Of a stretch of 64,000 nucleotides of DNA, positions 11,187-22,036 are shown piece by piece (the stretch's first letter is position 1; every line of letters begins with the position of its first letter). This DNA comes from Nymphaea colorata (Eukaryota; Streptophyta; Magnoliopsida; Nymphaeales; Nymphaeaceae): contig NC_045147.1 in the NCBI RefSeq assembly GCF_008831285.2, positions 7,782,334 through 7,846,333 on the forward strand, given 5' to 3'. The position numbers and the translations under genes were made by a program. Below the pieces are notes generated by a model. The model did no database searches and had not been told where the DNA came from. It saw nothing but the letters and a program-made list of their open reading frames with translations.

Positions 11187-11295
11187 TTTCTGACTGTGCA
11201 TAACAGCCAAAAATCTGCATCTTATATGCTAAAGGTAACCACTTTTTACGTTGCTCATTAGTACCCTGACTTCTTATAGCAGGCACAAACATTCC
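11187..11295 (-). pseudogene. Acyl-CoA oxidase exon fragment (ACX type), copy 1
   Basis: Acyl-CoA oxidases catalyse the first step of peroxisomal beta-oxidation. The minus strand from 11292 reads 'MFVPAIRSQGTNEQRKKW' then 'LPLAYKMQIFGCYAQSE', the conserved segment of plant ACX1-like proteins (MFVPAIKGQGTxEQxxKW...YKMQIIGCYAQTELGHGSN). It stops where the mosaic meets the copia LTR, so the GHGSN part is lost. Only ~35 of about 660 residues are present. It is an inverted copy of 14815-14930, with which it also shares intron sequence. Confidence 0.85.
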
Positions 11296-11473
11296 CTGGA
11301 AAAGAGAATCATAATATCAACTAGAACCTAATTATTTGATCCGAGAACAATCTACAGGGAACCCTTGAAGGGCAAACACATAACGTATATAATCATGTTT
11401 GGAGTGTATTTCCTATATGTAATTCTGCCAGCACAGGACACTCCTCCAACCAACTACACAAAATCCTAAGGTA
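11187..11473 (+). repeat. Inverted repeat A, left copy (pairs with 14636-14930)
   Basis: The reverse complement matches 14636-14930 at roughly 85-90 per cent by eye, including CCAGCACAGGACACTCCTCC and the ACX exon. The match runs through both exon and flanking intron, so genomic DNA rather than mRNA was copied. Confidence 0.85.
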
Positions 11474-12399
11474 CATCATAAAAGTATTTATAGAACTACA
11501 AGAAGTGCATATATCTTAGCACACTTGAGCATGTGCAGATGCACTAACACACAAAAGAATGTACAAACTAGATCTTTATATGTGTATGCTTCAGTATAAA
11601 ACTCATGAAAAGGACAAATTTTTTGAACCACCTCACATCAAACGCCAGTGCAACCATACCACCATCATGTGAATAAGACAATACTATTTTGCTAGCGAAA
11701 CCAATGAACTTTGTTGGACAAATCAGGTCCAAGATGTGATGGCCATGTCCAGCGAAGCAAAAGTTTGTGATACTACAGGTTTCTGCATATCTCATGAAAG
11801 TTTCAGGTCATAAAGGAGCCTCAATAAAAAAAAATAACGTAGGGAAGAAAATATTAACATTGTCAAAAGGATCTACAAGAACATAAATAACTAAAATAAT
11901 ATCTGAAATATAAGAACATAAGCAATGGATGTAAGATAGTTTTGAAAATGCGTTGATGTTTACCTGTTAATATCAATTTCATTACCCATAGCTTTTAAGA
12001 TGCAGTATTTACAGAAAAGTTGCATATATATGCAACCATTGTAGGAAAAACATATCTGAATATGATAAGTAAAGCTTGTCAATGCAGGTGTGTGCAGTCC
12101 CAGCAGCAGGTTTCAAGTTCAACATCACCACCGCGAAAATAGAGAGAGCGAAATTGATAGGATATGCAAGTAAGTGCATGTGTTGCATAAATTATCCGCA
12201 GGAATACTAAACACTTCCAAGCAAAGAAAAAGGATCACTTTAATTCCAAATTACAAATGCCATAATTTGTGAGAGTACTTCAAAGAGATGGTTGCTCGAC
12301 ATATTTGTGAATGGCACTATCTCAGTTCCATCCTCTTAAAACACCGTGAACTGAATCAAATCTCTTCATTTGCTTCTTATCATCTATTGCAGGATGACA
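11474..12399. other. Mosaic interior, unassigned
   Basis: AT-rich. The minus-strand open frame at 11568-11795 (75 codons) reads rather protein-like around 'FAGHGHHILDL', but I cannot place it in a family. Confidence 0.3.
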
Positions 12400-12835
12400 A
12401 ATTCGATGTGGAAAAATACAATGGATTTATTCACTGCCACCACAAGTTTTCAAATTTACTATGAGAAACAACGAACCATAAAAAAAAGAAACAAAGTAGA
12501 AATAAAATCTACGCTTCAAAAAATCACACTTGCATGAATCAAGAATTTTGAATGAGCCAAATATTATGCTCATTCTTTGAACATAGTTTGAGCACATACT
12601 TCATATGACAAAAAATTTAAGGTGTCAAAATTACAGACTTTGTGAAAGCTAGCAGAGAATTACTGATTGGTACAAAGGTCTAAATGTCTTAAAATTTAAG
12701 GTGAAAAGGAGGAACCACATTACATTAAAGGAAAGGGGAAAAGGAAAATGTTGCCTTTGCTTGCAAAGGTCAATTGAGAGAAGAAGTCCGCTATAGTTCT
12801 CCACCCGAAATTCCACTTGTTCCTTGAACACTAAA
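12400..12835 (+). repeat. Inverted repeat B, left copy (pairs with 16285-16680)
   Basis: The reverse complement of 16285-16680 matches with scattered changes, for example AGGAGGAACCACATTACAT and TTGCAAAGGTCAATTGAGAG. It lies directly downstream of the carbamoyl-phosphate synthase fragment on the minus strand, so it may be that gene's 3' flank. Confidence 0.85.
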
Positions 12836-12854
12836 ATGGACTTGCAAAGGCAGC

Positions 12855-13266
12855 ATATTGACAGGACTTTGCTTCATGCTGCGTATTGCCTCTACAATGG
12901 CCAATGCTCCAGCCACGATTGTGATGATAGAGACTTTATTTGCTAATGCCATTCTCCTCAGCTACAAGCCCATCAATCTCAACAAGCGAACAATCAGAAG
13001 TAGCAACTATCCTGAATCCCAATCTGGAAAATGCATGCGCGATTGCTGGCAATTGAGCTGCTTTGCTAATTTCATTGTTCATGTACGTATTACCTCCAAA
13101 CAGGAGGCTCGGATAGTTTTAGTTGGTAGTGAGCATGCCGAGTCACCAGAATTTACTCCAGCCTGCTCTACGTGCTCCATTATACCACCAATAACCACGT
13201 TCGTTTGGGAATCAACAAGAGCATCAAAATCTATTTCACATGCAAGCTCATCATTGTGCTTTTCAA
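12855..13266 (-). pseudogene. CARB: Carbamoyl-phosphate synthase large subunit fragment
   Basis: The enzyme makes carbamoyl phosphate for arginine and pyrimidine synthesis, in plants within plastids. The minus strand from 13264 reads '[20 protein letters not shown]', '[20 protein letters not shown]' and '[13 protein letters not shown]', the conserved metal/ATP-grasp region (usual EIDVDAL...[22 protein letters not shown]). A stop follows. After 'KLAKQLN' about 80 or more residues are skipped, and the frame moves to 'FSRLGFRIVATS' (MGS-like domain). A further one-base shift gives 'LRRMALANKVSIITIVAGAL', the C-terminal end. Two deletions, a stop and frame changes make it a clear pseudogene. No introns are visible. 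Confidence 0.85.
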
Positions 13267-13447
13267 GAAGATAAGCAAATCAGTGAAATATTTTTTTACC
13301 TTTCTTGGAAAGAAAACTGGGATTTCTTTAGAGCAAATGACTGTAATACTTGAGAACAGAAAATGTGAAATTCTTGAACAACCTGGAAAAATGCTCAGAA
13401 GCAAAAATTTTCAGAACAAATGATTGTAATGCTTTAACGATTGAAGT

Positions 13448-13610
13448 GCCCAAATCCCAAATTCACTTCATAAATAAAAACGCCCAAATCAAGATGCTCC
13501 AAAAAACGAACAAACAGAATGATTGCAATGCCCATATCCCAAATCCACTTCATAAATAAAAACACCCAAATCAAAATGTCCCCAAAAACGAACAAACTGA
13601 AGATGAGTAT
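13448..13610 (+). repeat. Two-copy tandem repeat, ~82-bp unit
   Basis: The units start near 13448 (CCCAAATCCCAAATTCACTT) and 13531 (CCCATATCCCAAATCCACTT), and both continue CATAAATAAAAACRCCCAAA. About 90 per cent identical. Confidence 0.85.
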
Positions 13611-14635
13611 AGCGTATCTGCAAAAGTAAACTTGTCACGATCGACGCTCGCAGAGACAGGCGACGGCAAAACTCTAGATGGGTATAGGATTTTTGCAAAA
13701 GGAACCATTGAATAGTGCAGAAGAAGAATTATCGATGCATATACAAAGAGAGAGACCGACATGGTGGATCTTGGTAAGTCGACACTAGAGAAGGATCAAT
13801 GGGCAGATTTTCATCGAGCGGCAGGCAACACTAGAGGGGTCGTGCAAAAGAGGCTGCGAGAAATCAGTTTGGGTCGGAAAGTTTCAACTTAGTGGTGCTA
13901 CTCAACGATCACCAGAGCTATCCGAACGGTGCTGGTACCCTTATGATGGGGTTCTGTCCTTGGGGGGCGGCACATTTTTTTTGGCTTTTGACGCTTGATC
14001 GATAAGCACTAGCTCTTTCGCTATTGAAACTCCCACAAGAAACCACAAGGTCGTTCATGTGGGTCCAACTCAGACGCTAGCATACACAAAGTCAAAGCTG
14101 TCACTGGCGATTTCTCAGCTTGACCCCAAAGACTCTTCGACAACAGCGTTGAGGAGGCTAGCCCAGAGCTGCTCTTAATTTAGCGCAACTGCTACCCTAC
14201 TTTGTTGTAGTGAAGCTGTGGCAATTCTTCCTCATGTGAACGAAACGTCAAAGGCTATGAGAGAGATGAGGTCGGGAAATTCAATGGATTTTGTGCACTT
14301 TAAATGATACTACCAAAATGCCGGAATCTCCTCATATGTCACTGCAAAATGAATGAAAATAGATCTTGTATGTTACTTCCTTCAACATATCCTTGAGGAG
14401 TTGTAGCATTGTCTTACAAAATATTTCATTGAATAGTATGTTGAGTTATAGGAATAGATCTGCTTTATTAATTTCATATTTCAAGTATATATAGGATATT
14501 CCGAAGTAAATAATTAATCACAGCGCGTGTCTAAGTGGTCGCACTGAATTGTTGGTCATGTATTTTTTTCTCCTCATTGTTTATTGATTTAAACAAACAA
14601 AGCATGCCAGTTTTAGTGAGCCCTAGGAACAAATT
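13611..14635. other. Mosaic interior, GC-richer, unassigned
   Basis: The part from 13620 to 14290 is visibly richer in GC than its neighbours and may be another captured host fragment. No open frame longer than ~60 codons with a recognisable motif was found. Confidence 0.3.
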
Positions 14636-14930
14636 AGTAGGCAGAATTTGTGCAGTGAGTTGGAGGAGTGTCCTGTGCTGGCAGAATTATATTATAGGAA
14701 ATCCACTCCAAAGTTGAGTATATACGTTATGTGTTTGTCCTTCAATGGTGCTTGTAGATTATTCTCAAAGTAAATAATTAGGTTCTAGTTGATGTTTTGA
14801 TTCTCTTTTCGAGGGAATGTTTGTGCCTGCTATAAGAGGGCAGGGTACTGATGAGCAACGTAAAAAGTGGTTACCGTTCGCATATAAAATGCAGATTATT
14901 GGCTGTTATGCACCGACAGAACGTGGTCAT
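14636..14930 (-). repeat. Inverted repeat A, right copy
   Basis: Inverted copy of 11187-11473. This copy continues further into the ACX exon. Confidence 0.85.
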
Positions 14931-15023
14931 GGTTCAAATGTTCAAGGCCTTGAGACTACAACAACGTGTGGTAGGAATTCAGATGAATTTATCATCCACA
15001 ATCCCACATTGACTTCAAGCAAA
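14815..15023 (+). pseudogene. Acyl-CoA oxidase exon fragment (ACX type), copy 2
   Basis: 'MFVPAIRGQGTDEQRKKW', 'AYKMQIIGCYAPTERGHGSN', 'VQGLETTTTCGRNSDEFIIH' and 'NPTLTSSK' follow the plant ACX1-type sequence closely through the flavin-binding region. The usual next residues WWPGGLG are absent; the frame goes into unrelated 'LSKEAFS' and a stop. The normal CYAQTELGHGSN is changed to CYAPTERGHGSN. No other exon is nearby. About 70 of ~660 residues remain. The open frame before 14815 is intron, matching repeat A. Confidence 0.9.
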
Positions 15024-15560
15024 CTGAGTAAAGAGGCCTTTAGTTAGAGTCCTTCAGTTGTAGGAGGAACTTTCTTCTGACTTTTTTTCAACTATAGATT
15101 TCTAACATGCGGTTGATTTTTCATTTGTTTTGTTATATCACATATTGATATTTTCTTGTTATTATTCCCTTGTCAACAAATCTGCACCATATTATTGACT
15201 TCTCACTTTTTTGAAATCTAGCGGTTGCCTAGGTAAAGCATCAACGCATGCAATTGTATATGCATGTTTGGTAGTTGATGATTAAGAATGTGGAATACAT
15301 GGTGACTGGGTTTGCTCTACTTTGTCTATTATTTAAACATCTAAAAAGCAATAACTTTCATATTTATGAAAATTTCACAGGATTTATTGTTCAGTTGTGA
15401 AGTTTAGGAGATCATTCCTAGCATGTCATTTGGTCCGTACTCCAAGACTCAGATATTGGAGAATGAAGGGCATTATGTTGTTCAAAAGTTCTATCTGAAA
15501 TCGTTTCATGTTTGTACCACTTTCCCCTTCATCTGGTGTTATATTCTCCCGAATGTTTCT

Positions 15561-15666
15561 TTTCAGGTTTGGGCGCGAAGAGGTGAGCAAGAGGCCAGAA
15601 TATACAAAGGTCTTTCAGGTTTGCGCACGAAAAGATGAGCAAGAGGCCAAAATATACAAAGGTCTT
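15561..15666 (+). repeat. Two-copy tandem repeat, 53-bp unit
   Basis: Units 15561-15613 and 15614-15666 share GAGCAAGAGGCCARAATATA and CAAAGGTCTTTC, with only a few changes. Confidence 0.9.
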
Positions 15667-15954
15667 TCTAGAGAAAGATATGCTTCATGGGACCTTAAAC
15701 GTCACTAATATTGTGTGCCAACTGCTTCTCCATGCCTGGATTGATGCTGCTGCAAGAGGGAACCCATTTCGGCAAAAATAACCTGAAGAGAATATAAGTA
15801 CATGATAAAAAAAAGCAAAAAAATTCGAGCGTTAATTTTCAAAAGAGAGAGAGAGACATGTTCTTGAGGTGCACATTAGGTGTGGGTGCGCTTCAAACAG
15901 CACTGGTAAGGTATGGTTGTGCGAGATATACCGGTGACGTAAATCATAACTATA

Positions 15955-16265
15955 TCTCTGCAGCGGTGACGAGACAATAGCAGCCAATATGATCACCGGT
16001 ATAATCTGTAGAGCTGCAATACTGTCACCGGTATATCTCATAAGCATCATGTAGAACTATAGTGGTTGTAATTGTCATCGGCATAGATGTTTACAGGTAG
16101 TAATCGGCACCGGTATAGGTTCGACAACACACCACGTGAAATTTCGTAAAAATGTCTTCAAGGTTTATAGATCTAGCTTGTTTAAATCCTATTTAAACAT
16201 CACGTTTTTTTTCCCCATTATTCCTCAATTTTTTGCCACATTTTATATTCATCTATATGATTATA
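15955..16265 (+). repeat. Fold-back repeat C, left arm
   Basis: The reverse complement matches 17045-17335, roughly 75 per cent by eye. Shared stretches include GTTTAAATCCTATTTAAACA and GTGAAATTTC. The outer part carries several copies of the motif ACCGGT(A) in TATACCGGTGAC-like contexts, as in the subterminal repeats of some CACTA elements. No intact CACTA terminus was found. Confidence 0.75.
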
Positions 16266-16284
16266 TTAACAAAAACAGTCTATA

Positions 16285-16680
16285 TTTCGGGTGGAGAACT
16301 ACAGCCGAATTCTTCTCTCAATTGACCTTTGCAAGCAGGCAACATTCTCCTTTTCCCCTTTCCTTTTATGTAATGTGGTTCCTCCTTTTCGCCTTAAATT
16401 TTGAGACATTTAGATCTTTGCACATTAATTCTCTGCTAGATTTCACAAAGTCTGTAATTTTTGAGACTCCTTAGATTTTTTGTTGTATGAAGTATGAACG
16501 CTAACTGTGTTCAAAGAATGAGCATAATATTTGGCTCATTCATATGCAAGTGTGATTTTTTGAAGAGTAGATTTTATTTCTAGTTTGTTTCTTTTTTTTA
16601 TGGTTCATTGTTTCTCAAAGTAAATTTGAAAATTTGTGGTGGTAGTCAGTAAATCCATTGTATTTACAAGGAGTGCATCA
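16285..16680 (-). repeat. Inverted repeat B, right copy, in the loop of fold-back C
   Basis: Inverted copy of 12400-12835 lying between the two arms of fold-back C. The carbamoyl-phosphate synthase sequence next to the left copy is not present here. Confidence 0.85.
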
Positions 16681-17044
16681 TCTAACTAGGAAGAACCTCC
16701 CCTTTATTCACTAAAATATACCTGTTGGTGGAAACTTTTTACCATATTCATCCTTATATATATGAATTAGGAAATGGCTCATATGCAGATGAAAATGATC
16801 AACCTTTACTTTATAGGCTTTTGTCCAAAACCAAATTCAAATGCAAAGCAATATAAGAAATAGCATTTTGAATTAATTACGAAGAAAGCAGTGCCAAGGT
16901 ATATTTAAAGGCCTACTCGTTTTCTTTATCATTTTTTTTCTATTTGCTTTTCAAACAGCAAAATAGGATTCTCGATCTTAAACTTCACATTAAGCTGAAC
17001 AAAAAACTATGGCTCCCCAATTTGACTTCCGTTTGCCTCCTAGT

Positions 17045-17335
17045 GTTTTAGATGAATATAAAATGTAAGCAAAAAAATTAGGAATAATGGAAAAGAAAAA
17101 GGAACTTGATGTTTAAATAGGATTTAAACAAGTTAGAACTATAAGCCTTGAAGACAGCTTTAGGAAATTTCACATGGTTTGTTGTCATGGTACCGACACA
17201 CATCTATACTGATAACAAACCACTATAGATCTATACCAGTGACTGCCTTTGCAACTACAGATCGGCTACTAGTGACCGGTACAGATTTATACCGGTGATT
17301 ACATTGGCCGCTGTTGTCTCGTCACACTGTTTCAT
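17045..17335 (-). repeat. Fold-back repeat C, right arm
   Basis: Inverted partner of 15955-16265, ending at the junction with the second half of the copia LTR. Confidence 0.75.
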
Positions 17336-17340
17336 AGGAA

Positions 17341-17576
17341 AAGCTTATGAAATTATGCATAGTTATTAAGATAAGAAGTGTTTATGTTTAAATAATAAAT
17401 GAATTGTGTAACTCTTAGGTAGAAGAAGACACTTAGTGGCCTATAAATATGCCATGTATTTGTGATATGAGTTATGGAGAGCAATGAAATTACAACTTCT
17501 TGTGTTTGAGTCCTTGTATTTTTCACATAGTATAGCTTGTTTTCTCATACTTTTGATAATTAAATATCCCTCAACA
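17341..17576 (+). repeat. Second part of the split copia 5' LTR
   Basis: It matches the 3' LTR from ~24205 onward: AATTGTGTAACTC, GGTAGAAGAAGAC and CTATGTATTT-like stretches. It ends ...CCCTCAACA like the 3' LTR end ...TATCAACA. The first ~65 bases of the LTR are at 11126-11186. Confidence 0.75.
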
Positions 17577-17587
17577 TACTAGCATAG

Positions 17588-17599
17588 TGGTATCCAAGC
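17588..17599 (+). other. Primer-binding site, initiator tRNA-Met type
   Basis: TGGTATCCAAGC matches 10 of 12 bases of the usual site TGGTATCAGAGC and lies a short spacer after the LTR end. Confidence 0.65.
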
Positions 17600-20500
17600 C
17601 AGTTCAAGATGTGGCTTGGAATTGCAAACATTAATGCCAAAGCAGAAGCGTTGGAAAATGAAGGTTGAGTTGAGCATGTGAAGAGATATTGGTAGACCAT
17701 GAACAATATATCTAAACTTGTCACAAGTTTTGGTTCCTATTTTCAAATTTGAAAATGAAGAATTTTGGAGCATTTAGATGAAACATTTTTTATTTCCTCG
17801 GATTTATAGGATTTGGTAGACGATGCTAGTGAGAATGAAAAATTTCATGGAAAATCAAGTGACAACATTATTAGTTTTACAAGTAGTTGTAGACTACAAT
17901 TTTCCAAAAAATACAATGCATCCACAACCGGTCAACCATAAAATATTTAAAAATAAGATTTGCATATATACAAAAAAGGTAACCACTATTAAGTTATAGA
18001 TCTTGCATCGAGATTTTGAAACATATTTTAATAAAAATGGTGAATCTATGCAAGATTTATTTTCCAAACTTATGTTTACTTAAACTATGGTTATTTAAAC
18101 CAAGTGTGGTCTTTTGGGGAAATTACTTCTAGCCAATAGATTGTGGAAAAAGACTCCCTCTTAAGTTTGATCATGTTGTACCTGCACTTGAAGAATCTAA
18201 GGATCAATTATCGTACAACCTTTCATGAGTTGTCTTGTTTATTGTTAGCACATGAGGGTCATATTAATATAGTTGAAACTTAGGATGAATCTATTCAAAC
18301 AATGAGAATAACTTGGGCGGAGAAATTCCCTTCACGTCTAACTAATGAACATGCTTCTCACACTAAAGCGGAATCTATTCAAACAAGGAAAAATAATTGA
18401 AGAGGCCAATGATAAAAAAAGGTGGATTTTGTAGTAGCAGCAGAGAGGTTATAGAGGTAGCTTTTGTGGTAGAAGAGGAAGACATGGAAGGCATGATGCA
18501 TAATTATCTAAGAAAGATAATACATACAAACCAAACTATAAAACAAAGCAATATTTTCATTATACGAAATTTGGGCATATTGAGGCAGAATGCTTTGAGA
18601 AAAATAAGCAACAAGCAAAATATTATAAAGGATGACATTAATTTATTTCTTACAAGTGCTGACAATTGCAAAAATGGGACCTGGTTTTTAGACAGTAGTT
18701 TCATCAATCACATGAAAAGGAAGAGAGATTTTTAAAGAGCTTGATAAACAGTAAAGGTAGAGGTCAAGATGGGTAATGTTAACAAGGTAAAAGTAGAAGG
18801 AAAATGTGCAATGTTGTGAAATTCAAATCATGCAAAGAAAAAGTTATTCAACATGTTTATTTTGTACCAGGTTTGTCCCATAACATACATATATTTCAGC
18901 TAAATGCAAAATGATTAGTTGATCTATTTTCATGATGAACTCTACGAAATAAAGAATAAGAAGCGTGACATGATAACAGCAAAAAACTCTTATAGTACAA
19001 AATAAGTTGTTTCTACTGAAGGTTGCAACTATGGGTACATGTTCATTAATGGCCCGGGTCAACGATTGATTGAAACTATGCATTTATGATATGGACACTT
19101 GCATTATAGTGGTTTGAACTTATTAAATCAAAAGAACATGGTGCATGACTTACCATTTATTTCTATGATTGATAAAGTTTGTGAAGGTTGTGTTTTTGAA
19201 AAAATACAACATCAAGCTCCATTTCCAGTAGGATTAGGAGACAACTTGAACTTGTTTGCTGACATTGGTGGTCCAATGAACACATTGTCATGAAATAAGA
19301 GTAAATATTGTTATTATTTACCAATGATTATACACATATGGGTTGAGTTTATTTTCTAGTATAACAATCAGATACTTTTGACAAATTCAAAGAATTTAGA
19401 GTCCTAATTGAGAAATAAAATAGTCCACCAATGGAAACACTCCATATTGATAGAGGATGTGAATTTGCTTCTAATGAACTTTAAACTAAAGAAATTTGAA
19501 CACACATACAATTCTCTATGAGAAAAGCACCACAAAAAATGGGGTGGTAGAAAGGTAAAATAGAACAATGACGAAAATGACACACAACATGTTCTTAAGA
19601 AAGGCTTGCCATATGATTTTTGGGCAGAAGCAATAACAACATTTATGTATTGTTGAATATACCTCCTACAAAAGCAGTTCAACATAAGGTATCATATCAA
19701 GTATGGTAGAACCATAGGCCTAGTGTAAGTCATTTACGCATATTTGGATGTATTGTTTATGGACTAATACTCTAAACAATCCAAGTTATAAAAGAAGAGT
19801 GAGAAGTGTATATGTAATGGATATATTTCTGAACTAAATGATGTGTATTTTATAATCTAATAACTAAGACATTAATTATTAGGAGAGATGTGGTTTTTGA
19901 TGAAGAGATTTGTTTGACATGGGAGAATAATGAAGTCAAGCATGTGTTGTTTGATGAATTCGAGGGAGAAATATCAAAGGATGTGCCTGGTACAAGCAGT
20001 CCATCACTTAAAAGTTTTGAATGTATATTTGATTTAAACTCACCTCTAATGAAGGTAAAGTCTCTTGAAGACATGTACAAAGAATGTTCCTTTGATCTTC
20101 TTGCATTTGAACTATAAGTTATGATGAAACATATAAAGACACAAAGTGGGTAAAATCAATGAAAGAAGAAATTTCATTAATATAAAAGAACAAAACTTGG
20201 GAACTAACTGACAAGGGTAAAGTGAGTTTATAAAATTACACATGATACTGATGGTAAGATCAAAAAATATAAATCATCACTTGGAACAAAAGGTTATGTT
20301 AAAAGATATGGTGATTTTTCTTGAACTTTTTCTTCTATTACTAGATTCGAGACAATTCGTGTAGTTCCTGCAATTGTCGCTCAAGTGAAGTGAAAAGTTT
20401 TCCAGCTTGATGTGAAATCTGCATTTCTGAATAGCTATTTAAATTTATGTAAAGTAACCAAAAGATTTGTTATTACCAAGAAAAAATAAAAATTATATAA

Positions 20501-20636
20501 GTAAAATGAGACGTTTTATGGATTTAAACAAGCATCAAGTGCATGGTACAGTTAGTTGGACTCATACATGTTAAAAAACGAGTTTCATATGACTGAAAGT
20601 GAACCAACATTGTTTGTGAATATGACATGTGATGAC
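17600..20636 (+). pseudogene. Copia Gag-Pol, 5' part, decayed
   Basis: Gag: 'PIFKFENEEFW' near 17735-17765 and 'FETYFNKNGESMQDLFSKLM' near 18015-18070. A Gag zinc-knuckle remnant reads 'FGHIEAECFEKNKQQ' near 18570-18610. Protease: 'WFLDSSFINHM' near 18687 (usual WFLDSGCSNHM). Pre-integrase: 'HYSGLNLLNQKNMV' and 'KVCEGCVFEKIQHQAPFPVG' at 19099-19230. Integrase pieces lie at 19230-19700. The link to reverse transcriptase has 'WVKSMKEEIS' near 20148. Frames change repeatedly and many stops occur. Near 20630 the reading 'VNMTCDDI' is cut by the second insertion. Confidence 0.75.
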
Positions 20637-20966
20637 ATCAAAACAAGAAAATGGGTTTTTAGCGAGCACAAAAATCATCACTAAAAACATAAAAAACCGT
20701 TGCTAAAAACATTTAGCAATGGTGCAAAACCATTGCTAAAAATAGTAAACACCGTGCCTAAAAACTTCTTGGCGTAGTTTTTCTTTCTAGCAATGGTTTT
20801 CCAATACCTATTATATACATTTATATCTATATATATAATATGTGTGTGCGTGTGAGAGAGAAAGAGCACCTTAATTAATTCACAAAAAAGCATCTTGTTA
20901 TAAAACATTGAATTGTTTACAACTGAAAAAATGCATACATAAACTGTTTTCTTTTTTCTTTTTCCC

Positions 20967-21067
20967 TTACTGATCATCCATTAGCTTTCCAAGAGTGTGA
21001 GTTTTAGCATCAGCCTGCTTGACTGCTGTCAACAACCTTGGTGTGGATGTCAACCTTTTGTAGAACC
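20967..21067 (-). pseudogene. Terminal exon-like fragment, unknown protein
   Basis: On the minus strand, after an AG acceptor (TTATAG), the reading is 'GFYKRLTSTPRLLTAVKQAD' then 'AKTHTLGKLMDDQ' and a stop. The composition is strongly protein-like and unlike the AT-rich surroundings. I do not recognise the family. It may be a host exon captured by the surrounding insertion. Confidence 0.35.
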
Positions 21068-21835
21068 CTATAAGTCAAGCTTTAACTGCTTATGGTGGAC
21101 TAAAGTCAAAAGTGCAAACCAAAGCAGTCTGGTGAAGTAAGGATCAGGTGGCTGGCATAGATCTATGTTCCAAAGTCATCACATTAAATAGCTAATGGGT
21201 GCTCATTCAAAAGCCTAAATTGAAGCAGGACTTTAGGAGGATCTGCAACAAAATACACAAAAATTATGATCACATATTACAAGCTCAATTGTTTGATTTG
21301 ACACAAGCATTGGTCACAAATAATTCATGTAAGGGATTGTTAAAATACATGAGCGAGGCAACTGAACATAATTGGAACTGGGCCATGTTATAATTAAAAC
21401 AAATAGAATATGATAAGGTATAAGCAAATGATTATAATGAAATACGATGAAATGCCAGTAACTGATAATGATGCATGTTACCTATTAAAAGTGAACAACA
21501 GGTATTTCCTAACATGGATGTTATTAAACAAGAATTAGTTCTTCAGACACTATAACTGCAGCCACAATGAAAGTTTGTCTCCACCTCAAATGCCATAATG
21601 GTGCAAGTGGCCTCTTCTTGGCAACCATCCAGCTAAATAAAATGTTAAAATAAATGGATGGTCCATATCAACATTGCGTGAAAATGACAATAAACAAAAC
21701 AAGGTCAAGCAAGCCATCAGAAATTAAAAATGACTTGGCAGCATATTAACAGATGACCAATTGAGTCAAATCACAAGTAGACATGCTATGAAGATGATAA
21801 GAAAAAGAATGCACCATAAAAAAGATAAGCAGGGT

Positions 21836-22036
21836 ATGATACAACTGCTTTGAAATCATAAGCCACAAGCATAGGAAATTGAACAACTCAAACATTTTAA
21901 GTTTTAATCACTTCCATTGTTTGAAAAATAATTATATGATACAACTGCTATGAAATCATAAGAAACATTCATAGGAAAGTCAAACAATTCAAAAGCTTTA
22001 AGTTTTAACAACTTCCATTCTTTGAATAAAACTATG
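21836..22036 (+). repeat. Two-copy tandem repeat, 100-bp unit
   Basis: Units at 21836-21935 and 21936-22036 share ATGATACAACTGCT, TGAAATCATAAG and TTTAAGTTTTAA, about 85 per cent identical by eye. Confidence 0.85.

Larger units (their letters stand above)
11187..17340. mobile_element. Mosaic insertion of gene fragments and inverted repeats inside a copia LTR
   Basis: A 6.15-kb block separates the two halves of one LTR. It contains an acyl-CoA oxidase fragment (minus, 11187-11295), a carbamoyl-phosphate synthase fragment (minus, 12855-13266), a second acyl-CoA oxidase fragment (plus, 14815-15023), three inverted repeat pairs and two short tandem repeats. Its left edge falls inside the first acyl-CoA oxidase exon and its right edge inside the outer arm of a fold-back repeat. 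I see no clear target duplication. It resembles a gene-capturing DNA transposon or filler DNA from break repair. No transposase was seen. Confidence 0.6.

Noticed and set aside
11568-11795. Minus-strand 75-codon frame with protein-like text ('FAGHGHHILDL')
   Set aside because: It could be a further captured exon, but I could not connect it to any family, so it is not called as a gene.
15423-15708. Open frames of 66-71 codons considered as further acyl-CoA oxidase exons
   Set aside because: They do not match the expected downstream ACX sequence, and the second half is a 53-bp tandem repeat.
11187-17340. Helitron origin for the gene-fragment mosaic
   Set aside because: No TC start and no CTRR end with a preceding hairpin could be placed at the LTR junctions.
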